Assembly (NCBI GenBank): GCA_030016715.1
Contig: JASEJD010000001.1
Span: forward strand, 248,001-312,000
From: Methanobacteriaceae archaeon
Lineage (GTDB): Archaea; Methanobacteriota; Methanobacteria; Methanobacteriales; Methanobacteriaceae
Reading direction: 5' to 3'
DNA: 64,000 bases
Below, piece after piece: positions 38,719 through 49,025 of the stretch; position 1 is the first letter of the stretch, and each line of letters starts with the position of its first letter. Below the pieces are notes generated by a model that saw nothing but the letters and a program-made list of their open reading frames with translations, was not told where the DNA came from and made no database searches. Position numbers and translations under genes: made by a program.

Positions 38719-39034
38719 TTCAATCTCCTACATATTATTTAATTTTACATATTAATATATGCATATATTTATTAAAAATATTATTTTAATAAATAATTTT
38801 TGAGTAACACTTATAAGTAATAAAGTTTTGTAATATTATGTGTTATTTGTCAATGCAAAGATGATTGGCAAATTAATATTAACTTAATCATAGACGTTTA
38901 AGAGGTAAAAAACTATAATTATTAGATGTTTATAATTCTTAAAACATTGGAAAAATCTTAATAATAAAATCTAAGAAAAATAGGCCAAATTATTAAATGA
39001 TCACTTTTAAATATATTAAAAGTGATTAAAAAAA
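38719..39034. promoter_or_regulatory. divergent region between regulator and TatD gene
   Basis: 316 bp. Holds an imperfect inverted repeat TTTGtCAAT (38846-38854) and ATTGgCAAA (38864-38872) and, at its right end, a perfect 27-bp palindrome described separately. No ORF or RNA gene was seen in the rest. Confidence 0.4.
39000..39026 (+). promoter_or_regulatory. 27-bp palindrome at the TatD gene start
   Basis: ATCACTTTTAA-ATATA-TTAAAAGTGAT, perfect 11-base arms and a 5-base centre, ends 8 bp before the GTG at 39035 and 17 bp before ATG 39044. The centre doubles as a TATA-like element, so a bound protein would block initiation; alternatively it could form an mRNA hairpin. Confidence 0.6.
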
Positions 39035-39802
39035 GTGATAATAATGATAGATTCACATATTCATGCCGACACACGTCCCATTGAAGATTTTGAAAAAATG
39101 GCTATTGCTGGGGTAGAATCAGTTATTACATGTGCCCACGACCCATTGAGGATGAGTTCATCAGATGTGGTTTTGGATCATTTTCATCGCCTATTAACAA
39201 ATGATCGAGAAAGAGCACTTAAAAATGGTTTAAATTTATATACAGCAATAGGAATACATCCTCGAAGCATATCAAAAGATTATGAAGTAGTAATAAGTAA
39301 AATTCCGTCTTTGATTGAAGATAAAAATGTTGTTGCCATAGGAGAAATTGGTTTAGAAACAGCAAGCGAATTAGAAAAAGAAGTATTCAAAAAACAGTTA
39401 ACTATGGCTGATGAACTAAAAATGAAGGTAATTGTTCATACACCACGAAGCAATAAAAAATCTATAACCAAAATTACATGTTCATTGATTGAAGAAAGCA
39501 TAGAAAAATCTTTAGTAGTAATAGACCATGTTGATAATACCATCATAGACTATTTGATTGATTTTGGAACTATGCTGGGAATTACTGTTCAACCATTAAA
39601 AATGAATCCAGATGAAGCTGTTGATCTATTAAATGAATATGGCGTTAATAGATTTCTTTTAAATAGTGATATGAGCTCATCACCTTCAGATCCTTTATCA
39701 GTTCCTAAAACCGTACATAAAATGAAACTTGATAAATTTAGAGATAGTGAGATTGCCAAAGTTTCTCATGATAATGCTTCCAACTTTTTTAATATTGAAT
39801 AA
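39035..39802 (+). CDS. TatD-family metal-dependent hydrolase
   Basis: 255 residues, TIM-barrel amidohydrolase. Metal ligands: DSHIHAD near the N-terminus, GEIGLE, IVHTP, IDHVD and the Asp in LNSDMSS. Bacterial TatD is a DNase; the archaeal branch with this N-terminus is not characterised as far as I know. The start is GTG 39035 or ATG 39044. Converges with the PfkB kinase gene 10 bp away. Confidence 0.85.
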   Translation: MIIMIDSHIHADTRPIEDFEKMAIAGVESVITCAHDPLRMSSSDVVLDHFHRLLTNDRERALKNGLNLYTAIGIHPRSISKDYEVVISKIPSLIEDKNVVAIGEIGLETASELEKEVFKKQLTMADELKMKVIVHTPRSNKKSITKITCSLIEESIEKSLVVIDHVDNTIIDYLIDFGTMLGITVQPLKMNPDEAVDLLNEYGVNRFLLNSDMSSSPSDPLSVPKTVHKMKLDKFRDSEIAKVSHDNASNFFNIE

Positions 39803-39811
39803 AAATTTAAA

Positions 39812-40690
39812 TTAATATTTAAAGTTTCGGGGAACATTCATAGGCCCCCATTTTTGGACACATTCGGCAGCCACCTGGTTGGCAAATTCTAAACAATCCA
39901 GAATATCCTTATTTTTACTGTAAGCTGCCAAAAATCCAGCAGCAAAGGCATCTCCAGCCCCAGTAGTATCAACTACTTTAACATCGCACGCCGATGAATG
40001 TATTATATCTTCTTGAGTGAAAACACTAGCCCCATCACAACCTTGGGTTACAATAACAATTGGAACACCTTCATCTAAGAGGATTTGTGCACCGTCTTTT
40101 AAATCTTTATTGGTTAATAATAATAATTCTTTTTTATTTAGAAATAGAAATTTGGTTCTTTTTATTATATTTAAGAGTTTATCAATGCCATATGCGGATA
40201 AAAGTGTTCCGGGATTTAAAGAAATCTGATTACTGTGTTTCGATGCTTCATCAGCCACTTCACAATAAATACCAGAAATATGTAGAATTTTCGATTTTTT
40301 TATGTAATTTATGTCATCATCACTTACTTTAAACTGTTTATTAGCTCCAGTAAAGGAGTAAATTGATCTTTCACCTGATGGATCAACAGCTATAAATGTC
40401 ATGCCTGTTGAACCTTCCACAGAAACTAATCTTTCAATATCTACTCCTTCTTCTTTAAATTTATCCAATGCCCATTTACCTAACTCATCATCTCCAATAC
40501 GGGCCATAATACCTGTTTTAACATTTAATCTGGAAAGAGCAACGCAAAAATTAGAAGCTGAACCACCCAACGACGAAAAGAATTGTTCTACTTCAACTTC
40601 ATCATCACCACAGACAAATCTTGGAATCTTTAAAATAAAATCAGCATTACATGTTCCAAGACCAATTATATCCACAGACAAAGTTGTCAC
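39812..40690 (-). CDS. PfkB-family carbohydrate kinase
   Basis: 292 residues. Signatures: GGSASNFCVALSRL (substrate site), GLGTCNADFIL at the N-terminus, and the anion-hole/catalytic base DTTGAGDAFAAGF. Substrate could be ribose, adenosine/cytidine or another sugar; sequence alone does not decide. GTG 40690 start without clear SD; an A/T-rich TATA-like element about 30 bp upstream would fit a leaderless transcript. Confidence 0.87.
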   Translation of the reverse strand: MTTLSVDIIGLGTCNADFILKIPRFVCGDDEVEVEQFFSSLGGSASNFCVALSRLNVKTGIMARIGDDELGKWALDKFKEEGVDIERLVSVEGSTGMTFIAVDPSGERSIYSFTGANKQFKVSDDDINYIKKSKILHISGIYCEVADEASKHSNQISLNPGTLLSAYGIDKLLNIIKRTKFLFLNKKELLLLTNKDLKDGAQILLDEGVPIVIVTQGCDGASVFTQEDIIHSSACDVKVVDTTGAGDAFAAGFLAAYSKNKDILDCLEFANQVAAECVQKWGPMNVPRNFKY

Positions 40691-40765
40691 CAGGATGGGA
40701 TTAAAATCAATCCAATAAAAAGAAATTTAATTTAAGGTATTTTAAAGAAAATTTTAGGAAAAGTT

Positions 40766-41545
40766 TTATCTTCTTCCTAAAAGACCTTCAACAAGCTTAG
40801 CTATAACATTTTTCTTATCTGGCTCGATAGGTTGATATTCTTCTCCAATAAGATCGGCTCCTAATTGCATTATTGCGTTACTTGTTGCTGATTTTGGATT
40901 TTTTATAATAATTGGCTCACCAAAGGCTGCAGCTCGACTGACTTCTGGATCGTCGGGTATGACTGCAATTACTGGAACTTCTAATATTGTTTCCACTTCA
41001 TCAATTGTTAAGAAGGTTTTATCATGCTGTTCACGGTTGACTACAACACCTAAAATATTTACACCTAATTTATTGGCCACAATTTTAGTTTTTAATGCGT
41101 CACTAATTGAAGGTACTTCTGGAGTAGTAACTAGTATTAATTCATCTGAAGATGCTATGGCTGCTAATGCATCTTTTTCTAGACCCGCAGGGGCGTCGAT
41201 TAAAAGTATATCTGCTTCTTCAACCAGATGTACTAAAGCTTCCTCTAACCTGTCTAATTTAATTTTACGTAAACCTTCTAGTGATATTCCTGCAGGTACG
41301 ACTTTTACTCCACTGGGTCCTTCATATATTGCATCTTCAATAGATGCATGACCAGAAAGGACATCATGAAGAGTAACAGATTTTCCTTCCATTCCTAATA
41401 TTAACTCTAAATTGGCCATTGCAATATCTGCATCCAATACAATTGTTCTTTCCCCATAGGTAGATAAAGCAACACCTAAATTTGCAGTTATCGTTGTTTT
41501 TCCCACACCTCCTTTTCCAGAGGCGACAGCTATAACTCTTGTCAT
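40766..41545 (-). CDS. minD: MinD-type ParA ATPase
   Basis: 259 residues. Deviant Walker A GKGGVGKTT, Walker B-like LIDAPAGLE and switch motif LDADIAMANLEL are those of MinD. The C-terminus (NVIAKLVEGLLGRR) is a MinD-like amphipathic membrane-targeting helix. Archaeal MinD positions division or surface machinery without MinE. Here it is the last gene of an operon with DUF2226, SepF and DUF1611. AGGAGG precedes the ATG. Confidence 0.92.
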   Translation of the reverse strand: MTRVIAVASGKGGVGKTTITANLGVALSTYGERTIVLDADIAMANLELILGMEGKSVTLHDVLSGHASIEDAIYEGPSGVKVVPAGISLEGLRKIKLDRLEEALVHLVEEADILLIDAPAGLEKDALAAIASSDELILVTTPEVPSISDALKTKIVANKLGVNILGVVVNREQHDKTFLTIDEVETILEVPVIAVIPDDPEVSRAAAFGEPIIIKNPKSATSNAIMQLGADLIGEEYQPIEPDKKNVIAKLVEGLLGRR

Positions 41546-41555
41546 GTGGTTCCTC

Positions 41556-42911
41556 CTAATGAATTTCTATATTAATTTCAAAGTTATTTATAATTTCCGG
41601 ATATTCCCTGAAACTTTTCTTTATTTCCATTTCGGTTATAGTGTAAATACGATTCTCTAATTTGATTTTATCACTGGAACCTACTATTCTTGATAAAAAT
41701 CCTGTTCCTCCATATTCAGTGATAATATTAATGGTTCCAGTAAGTTCTCTTACATTATCAAGGAAAACCATAACTTCTACACCTTTAATTTTTGGTATTC
41801 CCATGATAGATTTTTTTATCTTGTTCATTAAAGTTAATTCAATTCTTTCCAAATCTTCAATGCTTATTGTACCGCCTTTATAGGATTCCAGAATATTTTC
41901 TACTTCTTCCTCATTAACTTCTTTTAAACCATATTTTTTCATTAATACTTCCCGACTGACTGGTTCTTTTGTTTTACTTTTAGATTCTTCTAATTTAGTT
42001 TCACTTGTTTTTTCTAACTCTGATGCCTGTTGGGCTTCTTGAACATTTTCAGGTTTAGAAGTTTTCTTATTAATTTCTGGCTGAGACTCAAGTTCCTTCT
42101 CTGATTCATCTGAAACTATCTCTGTCTTTTCTATTTCAGTTTTATCAGGCTGTTCTAACTCTGAAACAGTTTCTGATTCAGATATATCTTTTGCAGGTTT
42201 AGAAGGTTCCTCATATATTTCTGGCTGAGATTCAGGTTCCTGCTTAACATCCTCTGAAACCGATCCAGTATTTTTATTTGGTTCTAATGGTTCTTCAACC
42301 TGGCTAAAAACTTCAGATTCAACTTCAGGCTCAGATTCCCCGGCTAAATTCTCAGAATCTGGCTCAGATTCTATCTCGGATACTGTTCTCTCAGATTCAG
42401 CAACTTCATTAATAACCTCAGTTTCAGGTTTTTTTTCAGCCTCCCCTGAAACAGTTTCTGTCTCTGGTTCAGGAGAAACAATTTTTGATTCAGTTTCTTT
42501 AGAAACTTCTTCTAAAGATTCAGATGCTTTAATTTCGGATGATGGAGCTATTTTTTTACCTTTAAGCTCTTCAATCATGTTATAAACTTCAGAATCTTCA
42601 CTAATCAAATATACTTTATTTAAATCCTTAATATAATCAATTTGAGTAGGTTTTAGGTCAAAAACTTCTATTAAGGTATCAACTTTGTCCATTACTGACT
42701 TAATTTTGTCTATTGCATCAATTTTCATATGCTGATCATAGGATGCGGCAATTTGATTGCCCTCATTAAAAAGGATATAACCCTCTTCAGATCCATGTGT
42801 AACTCTAATAAATCCATTATGCTTTTTTCTTTCTAACTCCTCTAAAAGTTTAGAGAATTCCAATTCATCAGCATAAGAAACTCTTGATGGTTTAGATATA
42901 GGAAGTTCCAT
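41556..42911 (-). CDS. DUF2226 family protein with long acidic linker
   Basis: 451 residues. N-terminal domain (about 15-125) starts ELEFSKLLEELERKKHNGFI and GYILFNEGNQIAAS, resembling DUF4388/PATAN-like effector folds. Residues about 130-310 are a low-complexity Glu/Ser/Pro linker (repeats such as SEPEVESE). The C-terminal domain (about 325-451) contains MKKYGLKEVNEEEVENIL and an alpha/beta part that may bind partners. It is 10 bp upstream of minD and downstream of sepF, so a cell-division or positioning role is inferred. Confidence 0.78.
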   Translation of the reverse strand: MELPISKPSRVSYADELEFSKLLEELERKKHNGFIRVTHGSEEGYILFNEGNQIAASYDQHMKIDAIDKIKSVMDKVDTLIEVFDLKPTQIDYIKDLNKVYLISEDSEVYNMIEELKGKKIAPSSEIKASESLEEVSKETESKIVSPEPETETVSGEAEKKPETEVINEVAESERTVSEIESEPDSENLAGESEPEVESEVFSQVEEPLEPNKNTGSVSEDVKQEPESQPEIYEEPSKPAKDISESETVSELEQPDKTEIEKTEIVSDESEKELESQPEINKKTSKPENVQEAQQASELEKTSETKLEESKSKTKEPVSREVLMKKYGLKEVNEEEVENILESYKGGTISIEDLERIELTLMNKIKKSIMGIPKIKGVEVMVFLDNVRELTGTINIITEYGGTGFLSRIVGSSDKIKLENRIYTITEMEIKKSFREYPEIINNFEINIEIH

Positions 42912-42973
42912 TTTACATCCTCAACATAATCAAAGATTATCTTTTTAAACAAAATATTAATATATTTTAAGAT

Positions 42974-43339
42974 TTAGTCATCTTTTCTTATTAATTTTAT
43001 TTCCGGAGGGGTGATGATTATGACATTTTTACCATTTTTACATAGTAATATGGCTTCAATACCGACTTCTTTCCGTATATTTTTTAGCATTTCACCAGCT
43101 AACTTAAAATCTTCTGGATTTTCATTTTCTAGATAACTCATATCTACTATTATGGGGTTTTTTTCCTCAGTAATCTGTTCTAAAGCAAATTTGATATCTT
43201 CAATGTCTTTAGCTTTCATCAAAATTATTTCATAAAAAGAGTGCTCCGGAACTATTATTGACTCTTCTTCATCTCTTTTTTCGTTTTCTTCTTCATCCAA
43301 ACCCAAATTTTTCTTTACATAATCCAAAACGTCTTTCAT
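42974..43339 (-). CDS. sepF: archaeal SepF-like cell division protein
   Basis: 121 residues. An N-terminal amphipathic helix ([14 protein letters not shown]) suits membrane binding, then an acidic stretch, then the SepF core: [43 protein letters not shown] and [14 protein letters not shown]. Archaeal SepF anchors FtsZ to the membrane. ATG 43339 overlaps the DUF1611 stop (ATGA) and GGGGA precedes it. Confidence 0.87.
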   Translation of the reverse strand: MKDVLDYVKKNLGLDEEENEKRDEEESIIVPEHSFYEIILMKAKDIEDIKFALEQITEEKNPIIVDMSYLENENPEDFKLAGEMLKNIRKEVGIEAILLCKNGKNVIIITPPEIKLIRKDD

Positions 43340-44394
43340 TTTTTAAATTCCCCTGTATAGTCAATAATCGTTTTTAATAATTTTGAAGCCCCACCAGCCA
43401 TTATATCTACAGTGGTTAGTTTATATTTCTTTTCATAGTTTATTAATTCATTTTTATCTTTAACATTTCTTAAATTTAAAGATAAGCCCACAACTTTGGT
43501 TGGTTCAACAGCTTCTATAGCTCTTATTTCTTCTTTTATACCTCTAGGATTTCTATAAGGATGGTTGGGACGGTGACATACTACACATGCATCAGGCATG
43601 GATCCTATAAGTATTGAAGCCGATAATCCCCTGGGATGAGGGTTATCCAATTCAGTTAAACTAGCTTGGCTTTCAATGAATATTATGTCTGGATCTTTGG
43701 TTTCCTCCATATATTTTATAGCACCCATTATTGAGGCAGCTACATCCATTGATGATAAACTTCCTGCCCTGAAGTTCAGATCAACAGGTTGTTCCAAGCC
43801 CATCTCATCAGTGGATATCACAGCAACACTTAAACCTTCCTCCATTGCAGTTTTACCCAAAATTCTGGTTGTGGTTCTCTTTCCACATTCTTGTGAAGTA
43901 CCGCCAATATATACTACTGTGGATTTTGGTCGATATTTAAGTTTAGGTAATATTTCTGTGCATTTATTAGAAGAAACCCCAAATATTCCATGAATAACAT
44001 CAGAACGTGGGCTGATCTCCTTGATAACAACTCCTTTTTCCTCTGCAAACTTTAATAAAGATTTATTATCCGCTAGGGGTAATGATCTAAATGATGTTAC
44101 CACATTTTTTCCCTGATTTATTGCTTGTACTGCGTATTTAAGTGCACTTCCTTCTGCACCGATTGGCAACATTATAGCCACGCTTTTAGCATCTGTTTCT
44201 TCTATTGTTTTGTTAAGATCTGATGAGATATAGCTGTTGCAGAACTTCATTCCGTGTTTTTCAGGATTATCGTCGACAAAGCCAACGGTTTTTACTCCCT
44301 CAAAGTTGGCAAACTTTTCTCCGCCCCCTCCACATCCTACTACTATAAAAGAGTTGAGCTTTTGAAGTTCTTCCACAGAAGTTAAGATATACAA
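43336..44394 (-). CDS. DUF1611 family P-loop protein
   Basis: 352 residues. N-terminal Rossmann-like domain ([25 protein letters not shown]) and a C-terminal P-loop domain with [27 protein letters not shown] and [10 protein letters not shown]. Some DUF1611 proteins are involved in dipeptide or mur-like ligase pathways; function here unknown. TTG 44394 start with GGAGTGAT upstream. First gene of the sepF-DUF2226-minD operon. Confidence 0.82.
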   Translation of the reverse strand: MYILTSVEELQKLNSFIVVGCGGGGEKFANFEGVKTVGFVDDNPEKHGMKFCNSYISSDLNKTIEETDAKSVAIMLPIGAEGSALKYAVQAINQGKNVVTSFRSLPLADNKSLLKFAEEKGVVIKEISPRSDVIHGIFGVSSNKCTEILPKLKYRPKSTVVYIGGTSQECGKRTTTRILGKTAMEEGLSVAVISTDEMGLEQPVDLNFRAGSLSSMDVAASIMGAIKYMEETKDPDIIFIESQASLTELDNPHPRGLSASILIGSMPDACVVCHRPNHPYRNPRGIKEEIRAIEAVEPTKVVGLSLNLRNVKDKNELINYEKKYKLTTVDIMAGGASKLLKTIIDYTGEFKK

Positions 44395-44511
44395 ATAATC
44401 ACTCCTTGTTAATTAGGTGAGTTAGTGGAAAATTTACATACTTATTTATTTAATAAAGATTAAACCATATATACTTTAGGTAATAATAGTCAATCTGTTT
44501 TGGAGGATAGT

Positions 44512-44859
44512 ATGATAGCAAGAATACTTAAGGACTTAGGAAGGATCAATGGGGTAAATGGATCTTTAGTTGTTGGAAAAGACGGTTTAATTATAGAAAG
44601 CGAAGTTCCTAGTGAAATAGACTCAGAACTTGTTGCTGCTATGTCTTCAGCCGTTTTTGGTACTGCTGAAAGATCTGCAGAGGAAATGAAACATGAACCA
44701 TTGGAACAAGTTATGATAGAAGGGAGTAAAGGAAAAACTTTGATGATTGATGCCGGAGAAGGAATTTTAGTTGTAATAACTGAAATAGATATTAACCTCG
44801 GATTAATCAGGATTGAGATGAGAAGAAGCGCAGAGAGGGTAAAAGATCTATTAACATAA
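44512..44859 (+). CDS. roadblock/LC7 domain protein
   Basis: 115 residues, a complete roadblock fold: [58 protein letters not shown] and [19 protein letters not shown] 44512 has GGAGG just upstream. It is divergent from the DUF1611-SepF-DUF2226-MinD operon with 117 bp between, and 31 bp before a P-loop kinase, so the two sides may share control. Confidence 0.88.
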   Translation: MIARILKDLGRINGVNGSLVVGKDGLIIESEVPSEIDSELVAAMSSAVFGTAERSAEEMKHEPLEQVMIEGSKGKTLMIDAGEGILVVITEIDINLGLIRIEMRRSAERVKDLLT

Positions 44860-44890
44860 GCCTAATATATTCGAATTGGGGAGGAAAATT

Positions 44891-45853
44891 TTGCGAAAAC
44901 CCTATATTATTTTGATTGGAAGTGCTTCAGGGATTGGAAAGTCTACTATTGCATCAGAACTAGCCCGTGAATTAGGAATTAAACATTTAATAGAAACAGA
45001 CTTCATAAGAGAAATTGTGAGGGGTATAATTGGCCCAGAATATGCTCCTGCTCTTCATAAATCATCTTATGACGCTTATACAACCTTAAGAAATAAAGAA
45101 AGGTTTAATGATAACGGAGAAAGTCTTATAAATGCTGGTTTCGAAGAACATGCTTCTTTTGTTATTCCTGCTATAGAAAAAGTGATTAAGCGAGCTGTTG
45201 ATGATTTTGATGATATTGTTATTGAAGGTGTTCATCTAGTACCGGGACTTTTAAATATAGAAAAATTTAAAAAAGACGCTTCAATCCACTTTTTTATTTT
45301 ATCTGCTGATGAAGATGTGCATAAAGAACGTTTCGTAAAGAGAGCTATGAAAATCAAAAGAGGCGGTAAACACTTAGAATATTTCAAGGAAAACAGAACT
45401 ATTCACAACTATCTAGTTAAACAAGCCATGGAACATGGAGTTCCAGTAATAAATAATGTTGATATAAACTGTACCATTAAACGAATGTTAACCCTTATTA
45501 GAGAAATTTGCAAAGTTTTAATCTTCCAGAACAGTGTGGATGACTTGAGTGAATTAGTTGACATTGTACTGAATAAAAACGGGGGAAGGATAGTTGACGT
45601 ATCTTACTTCCTACCGGGATTTGGAGAACCTCTAAGACGAAAGGTAAATATATATGATCCTAAGGAAGCTGGGAGATTTATTGAAAGATTAGAATTGAAT
45701 CCTAAAAGAAAAAGTGATTTAGAAAAACTTTACGAGCTTTCAGATAATGTTCACAGTCATAAAATCTGCGCTCCTGATCAAGAAACACTGGATAAAATGA
45801 TAAAAGAATTGTCTGAAAGGGGTTTCATATTATCCAATGAAATTCAAAAGTAA
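44891..45853 (+). CDS. 2-phosphoglycerate kinase-like P-loop kinase
   Basis: About 320 residues. Walker [14 protein letters not shown], then [20 protein letters not shown] and [12 protein letters not shown] as in methanogen 2-phosphoglycerate kinase, but without the ATP-cone usually found in front. The last ~110 residues include [17 protein letters not shown] and may bind another ligand. Substrate is therefore not certain. TTG 44891 with GGAGG 6 bases upstream; an in-frame TTG at 44876 is too close to that SD. Confidence 0.72.
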   Translation: MRKPYIILIGSASGIGKSTIASELARELGIKHLIETDFIREIVRGIIGPEYAPALHKSSYDAYTTLRNKERFNDNGESLINAGFEEHASFVIPAIEKVIKRAVDDFDDIVIEGVHLVPGLLNIEKFKKDASIHFFILSADEDVHKERFVKRAMKIKRGGKHLEYFKENRTIHNYLVKQAMEHGVPVINNVDINCTIKRMLTLIREICKVLIFQNSVDDLSELVDIVLNKNGGRIVDVSYFLPGFGEPLRRKVNIYDPKEAGRFIERLELNPKRKSDLEKLYELSDNVHSHKICAPDQETLDKMIKELSERGFILSNEIQK

Positions 45854-45934
45854 AGTTAAAAAATGATATAATTCCTCTAAAAAATTTATTCTATTTTCTT
45901 TTTATTTTTTAATTAATAGTCTGGAGAAAAATAA

Positions 45935-46495
45935 TTGAAGCAAAAAATTGATTGCAGTGTATGCCATTCCAAAAATTGTGTCGAAGTGATCACCCATACC
46001 GAGGACATACCCTATTTCGGTGAGATCATGGAAACTGTGCTGATATGTGGAAAATGTGGTTTTAAACATACTGACATTATCGGATTAGAACAGAAGGAAC
46101 CTTGTAAATATTCTTTAAAAGTTAATAAATCGAACCTTAATGCTAGGGTTGTTAAATCACAATCAGCGACCATAATAATACCAGAGTTAGGTTTAAAAGT
46201 AGAACCCGGTTCTAAATCCCAAGGTTATGTTTCAAATGTTGAAGGAGTATTAAATAGATTTGTGGATGCTGTAAAAACAGCGCTAGAATGGGTTGAAGAT
46301 TCTGAAGCTGAAAAAAATGGTAAAAGGATACTTGAAGAGATTGAAAAAATTAAATCAGGAGATAAATCTGTTACAATTATAATAAAAGATCCTTTTGGTC
46401 AGAGCATTATTATCCATGATGATGTTTTCAAAGAAAAATTAAGTGAAAAAGAGTTAAAAAATTTAAAAACAGGATTTATAACCATTGAAAAATAG
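45935..46495 (+). CDS. ZPR1-family zinc finger protein
   Basis: 186 residues, the single ZPR1 module found in archaea: zinc finger [12 protein letters not shown] paired with [13 protein letters not shown], followed by the beta-helical A domain ([37 protein letters not shown]). Eukaryotic ZPR1 is a chaperone of EF1A, so an EF1A-linked role is possible. TTG 45935 start with GGAG upstream. Converges with the histone-fold gene. Confidence 0.9.
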   Translation: MKQKIDCSVCHSKNCVEVITHTEDIPYFGEIMETVLICGKCGFKHTDIIGLEQKEPCKYSLKVNKSNLNARVVKSQSATIIIPELGLKVEPGSKSQGYVSNVEGVLNRFVDAVKTALEWVEDSEAEKNGKRILEEIEKIKSGDKSVTIIIKDPFGQSIIIHDDVFKEKLSEKELKNLKTGFITIEK

Positions 46496-46502
46496 TTATG
46501 AA

Positions 46503-46961
46503 TCAGAATTCATCCTCTACATCAATATCCTTCAATCTTAATGTTCTCTTAACATCTAAACTCAAAGCATCGCAATCAGCTTTAATTGCATCTAAATGTT
46601 TTAGAATTCTCTCTTTTTCCTCGTTTATCCTTATAATATTTTTATATGGATATATAGATTCTTTTAACATCTCGTATTCGATAGTAGTGTAAGGATACTC
46701 GTTGAGTTGTTGACATACTCTTTCTAAGACTTCTCCTAGAAATTTATTCATCTCTACTTTAACTCTTTCTCTGATCATCTTATCATTATCTAGGTTTTGT
46801 TTCATTAACCTGACAACTTCTGCTTTTGCAAATGGTAGGTCCTCTTGTGACTCTTCAGATGATTCATCTGATACATCTTCTATTGATTCGTCCATGAACT
46901 CTTCTGATGATTCCTCTTGTAATTCTTCTGATGATTCATTTTCTGGTAATTCATTACTCAT
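46503..46961 (-). CDS. histone-fold protein with acidic N-terminal tail and C-terminal helix
   Basis: 152 residues. Residues 1-41 are almost wholly Glu/Asp/Ser. Residues 42-107 line up without gaps with archaeal histones (e.g. HMf): [16 protein letters not shown] (alpha1), [20 protein letters not shown] (alpha2) and [16 protein letters not shown] (alpha3). Residues 108-152 form a further charged helix ([20 protein letters not shown]), possibly a coiled coil. The classical DNA-binding Arg/Lys positions are only partly kept. Start ATG 46961. I rate it a divergent histone-fold family; DNA binding is not established. Confidence 0.65.
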   Translation of the reverse strand: MSNELPENESSEELQEESSEEFMDESIEDVSDESSEESQEDLPFAKAEVVRLMKQNLDNDKMIRERVKVEMNKFLGEVLERVCQQLNEYPYTTIEYEMLKESIYPYKNIIRINEEKERILKHLDAIKADCDALSLDVKRTLRLKDIDVEDEF

Positions 46962-47099
46962 ATAATTCCTCCAAATGAAAATTAGTAGAAATTTAAATAT
47001 TATAATTGAATTTTGGGTGTCAGTAGTATATAAATATATTCTTAATTAGCAGATTCAATCAAATTTAGAACCATCTAAACCATAATAGATGTATTAGAA

Positions 47100-47936
47100 T
47101 TAAATAATTTCAAGACTCATATCTAAAGTTGATGCTGAATGGGTAATAAAGCCTATTGAAATAATATCAACCCCTGTAAGTGCATATTCTAGAATATTGC
47201 TTAGGTTGATTCCTCCAGAAGCTTCTAGTATTACATTATCACGAATTTTTTCATTTTTAAGTATTTTTATGGTTTTTTTAATATCTTCTGGGCTCATGTT
47301 GTCAAACATTACTATGTCTGCACCAGATTTAACGGCTTTTATTGCGTCATCCTCATTTTCCACTTCAACTTCAATCTTCTTGGTGAAACTTACATATTCT
47401 TTGGCTTTTTTTATGGCCTTGCCTATATCCCCTACCACAATTAAATGATTATCCTTGATCATCACACAATCATCCAATCTGAAGCGATGTGGATCTCCTC
47501 CTCCGGCATATACAGCTTTTTTTTCATAAAACTGTAAACCTGGAGTAGTTTTACGTGTTCCTGCTATTATAATATCTTTATTAACACTACGAACTTTTTT
47601 AAGTGCTTGGGAAGTAATTGTTGCAATTCCGCTCATGCGCATGATAAGGTTCAGAATTGTTCTTTCAATGGTTAATATAGAACGTGCATTCCCTTCGAAC
47701 TCCATTACTGTTTCATTAGCCTTTATAGGATTACCATCCTTCTTACCTTTTATAATTTTAATCTGAAATTCCTCCAAAATTATTTTAACCAAATCCATTC
47801 CTGCTATTAAACCTTTTTGGCGAGAAATAATTCTGGCCTTAATATTTAAATCGGGAGGAACCAGTGCATTGGTAGTTATATCCTCAAAACCAATATCGTC
47901 TAATATCATTTGCATTAGAGCATCTTTCATGTCCAT
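47100..47936 (-). CDS. nadC: nicotinate-nucleotide pyrophosphorylase (quinolinate phosphoribosyltransferase)
   Basis: 278 residues. Forms NaMN from quinolinate and PRPP. Motifs: EDITTNALVPP, TILNLIMRMSGIAT, GTRKTTPGLQFYEKKAVYAG, GGDPHRFRLDDCVMIKDNHL and LEASGGINLSNI. The start is ATG 47936 or TTG 47939. nadA lies 7.5 kb away on the plus strand, so the NAD genes are not in one operon here. Confidence 0.94.
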   Translation of the reverse strand: MDMKDALMQMILDDIGFEDITTNALVPPDLNIKARIISRQKGLIAGMDLVKIILEEFQIKIIKGKKDGNPIKANETVMEFEGNARSILTIERTILNLIMRMSGIATITSQALKKVRSVNKDIIIAGTRKTTPGLQFYEKKAVYAGGGDPHRFRLDDCVMIKDNHLIVVGDIGKAIKKAKEYVSFTKKIEVEVENEDDAIKAVKSGADIVMFDNMSPEDIKKTIKILKNEKIRDNVILEASGGINLSNILEYALTGVDIISIGFITHSASTLDMSLEII

Positions 47937-48116
47937 CAACCAATTAGTTATATGATAAAGAAGATATAAAATCTTTATGTGTTTATATGCAAAATATTCA
48001 ATTACTTCTAGTGTTTGTAGGCAGATAATCTATTCAGATATTAGAAATTTAAGAAATTTGCTATAAATTTTTAGATATAATAGTACATTCAAGATAATAC
48101 TTTATTTGGTGTGAAA

Positions 48117-49025
48117 ATGGAATTAATATTTTTGGGAACTTCTTCGGCTTTACCTACAAAATTTCGGAATCACTCTGCAGTGGCACTTAAAGCATATGGT
48201 GAAATATTTCTATTTGACTGTGGAGAAGGTACTCAGCGTCAAATGTCTAAAATAAAATTAAGCCCAATGAAAATATCTAAAATTTTCATTACACATTTTC
48301 ATGGTGACCACTTTTTAGGCTTGCCTGGTATTATACAGACTATGGGTTTTAGAGGTAGAAAGAGTCCTATACATATATTTGGGCCGACAGGATTAGGTAA
48401 AATAATGGAGCATATTATTAAACTAGGATATTTCTCCCTAACATTTGACATTCATGTCCATGAAATTAAAAAAGGTGTAATAATTGAAGAGGAGGATTAT
48501 AAAATAGAATGCTGTCCTATGGATCATACAATTCCAAATTTTGCATTTTCCATTATCGAAAAAAGAAAACCTAAATTTTTACGTGAGAAAGCATTATCTC
48601 TAGGAATCAAACCCGGTCCAGATTACGGGAAATTGCAAAGAGGCCAATCTGTTAAAATAGGCAACAAACTGATAAAACCAGACCAAGTATTAGGTCCTGA
48701 AAGAAAAGGTATTAAAATAGTTTATTCTGGAGATACTCGGCCCTCTCCGGAAATGATTAAATTTGCTAATGAAGCTGATGTTTTAATACATGAATCAACT
48801 TTTGAAAGTAAGCATGGCAATAAAGCTCTGGAGAATGGACATTCGACTGTAAGTCAAGCCGCAGAAATTGCTAAAAAAGCAAAGGTTAATAAACTTATTC
48901 TAACACATATCAGTACTAGATATAAAAAGACTGACCAATTAGAAAAAGAATCAACCAAAATATTCAAAAATTCCGTTATTGCAGAAGATTTTATGATCTA
49001 TGAGGTGAAAAGAATTGGAGATTAA
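48117..49025 (+). CDS. rnz: ribonuclease Z
   Basis: 302 residues. tRNA 3' endonuclease of the metallo-beta-lactamase fold: [19 protein letters not shown], zinc motif [38 protein letters not shown] and [12 protein letters not shown] 48117 has GGTG five bases before; GTG 48111 is the alternative. It overlaps the start of mscS by 11 bp. Confidence 0.94.
   Translation: MELIFLGTSSALPTKFRNHSAVALKAYGEIFLFDCGEGTQRQMSKIKLSPMKISKIFITHFHGDHFLGLPGIIQTMGFRGRKSPIHIFGPTGLGKIMEHIIKLGYFSLTFDIHVHEIKKGVIIEEEDYKIECCPMDHTIPNFAFSIIEKRKPKFLREKALSLGIKPGPDYGKLQRGQSVKIGNKLIKPDQVLGPERKGIKIVYSGDTRPSPEMIKFANEADVLIHESTFESKHGNKALENGHSTVSQAAEIAKKAKVNKLILTHISTRYKKTDQLEKESTKIFKNSVIAEDFMIYEVKRIGD

Noticed and set aside
41970-42530. 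Glu/Ser/Pro repeats in DUF2226 as a mobile or CRISPR-like repeat
   Set aside because: Irregular codon-level low complexity inside an intact frame, explained as a disordered linker.
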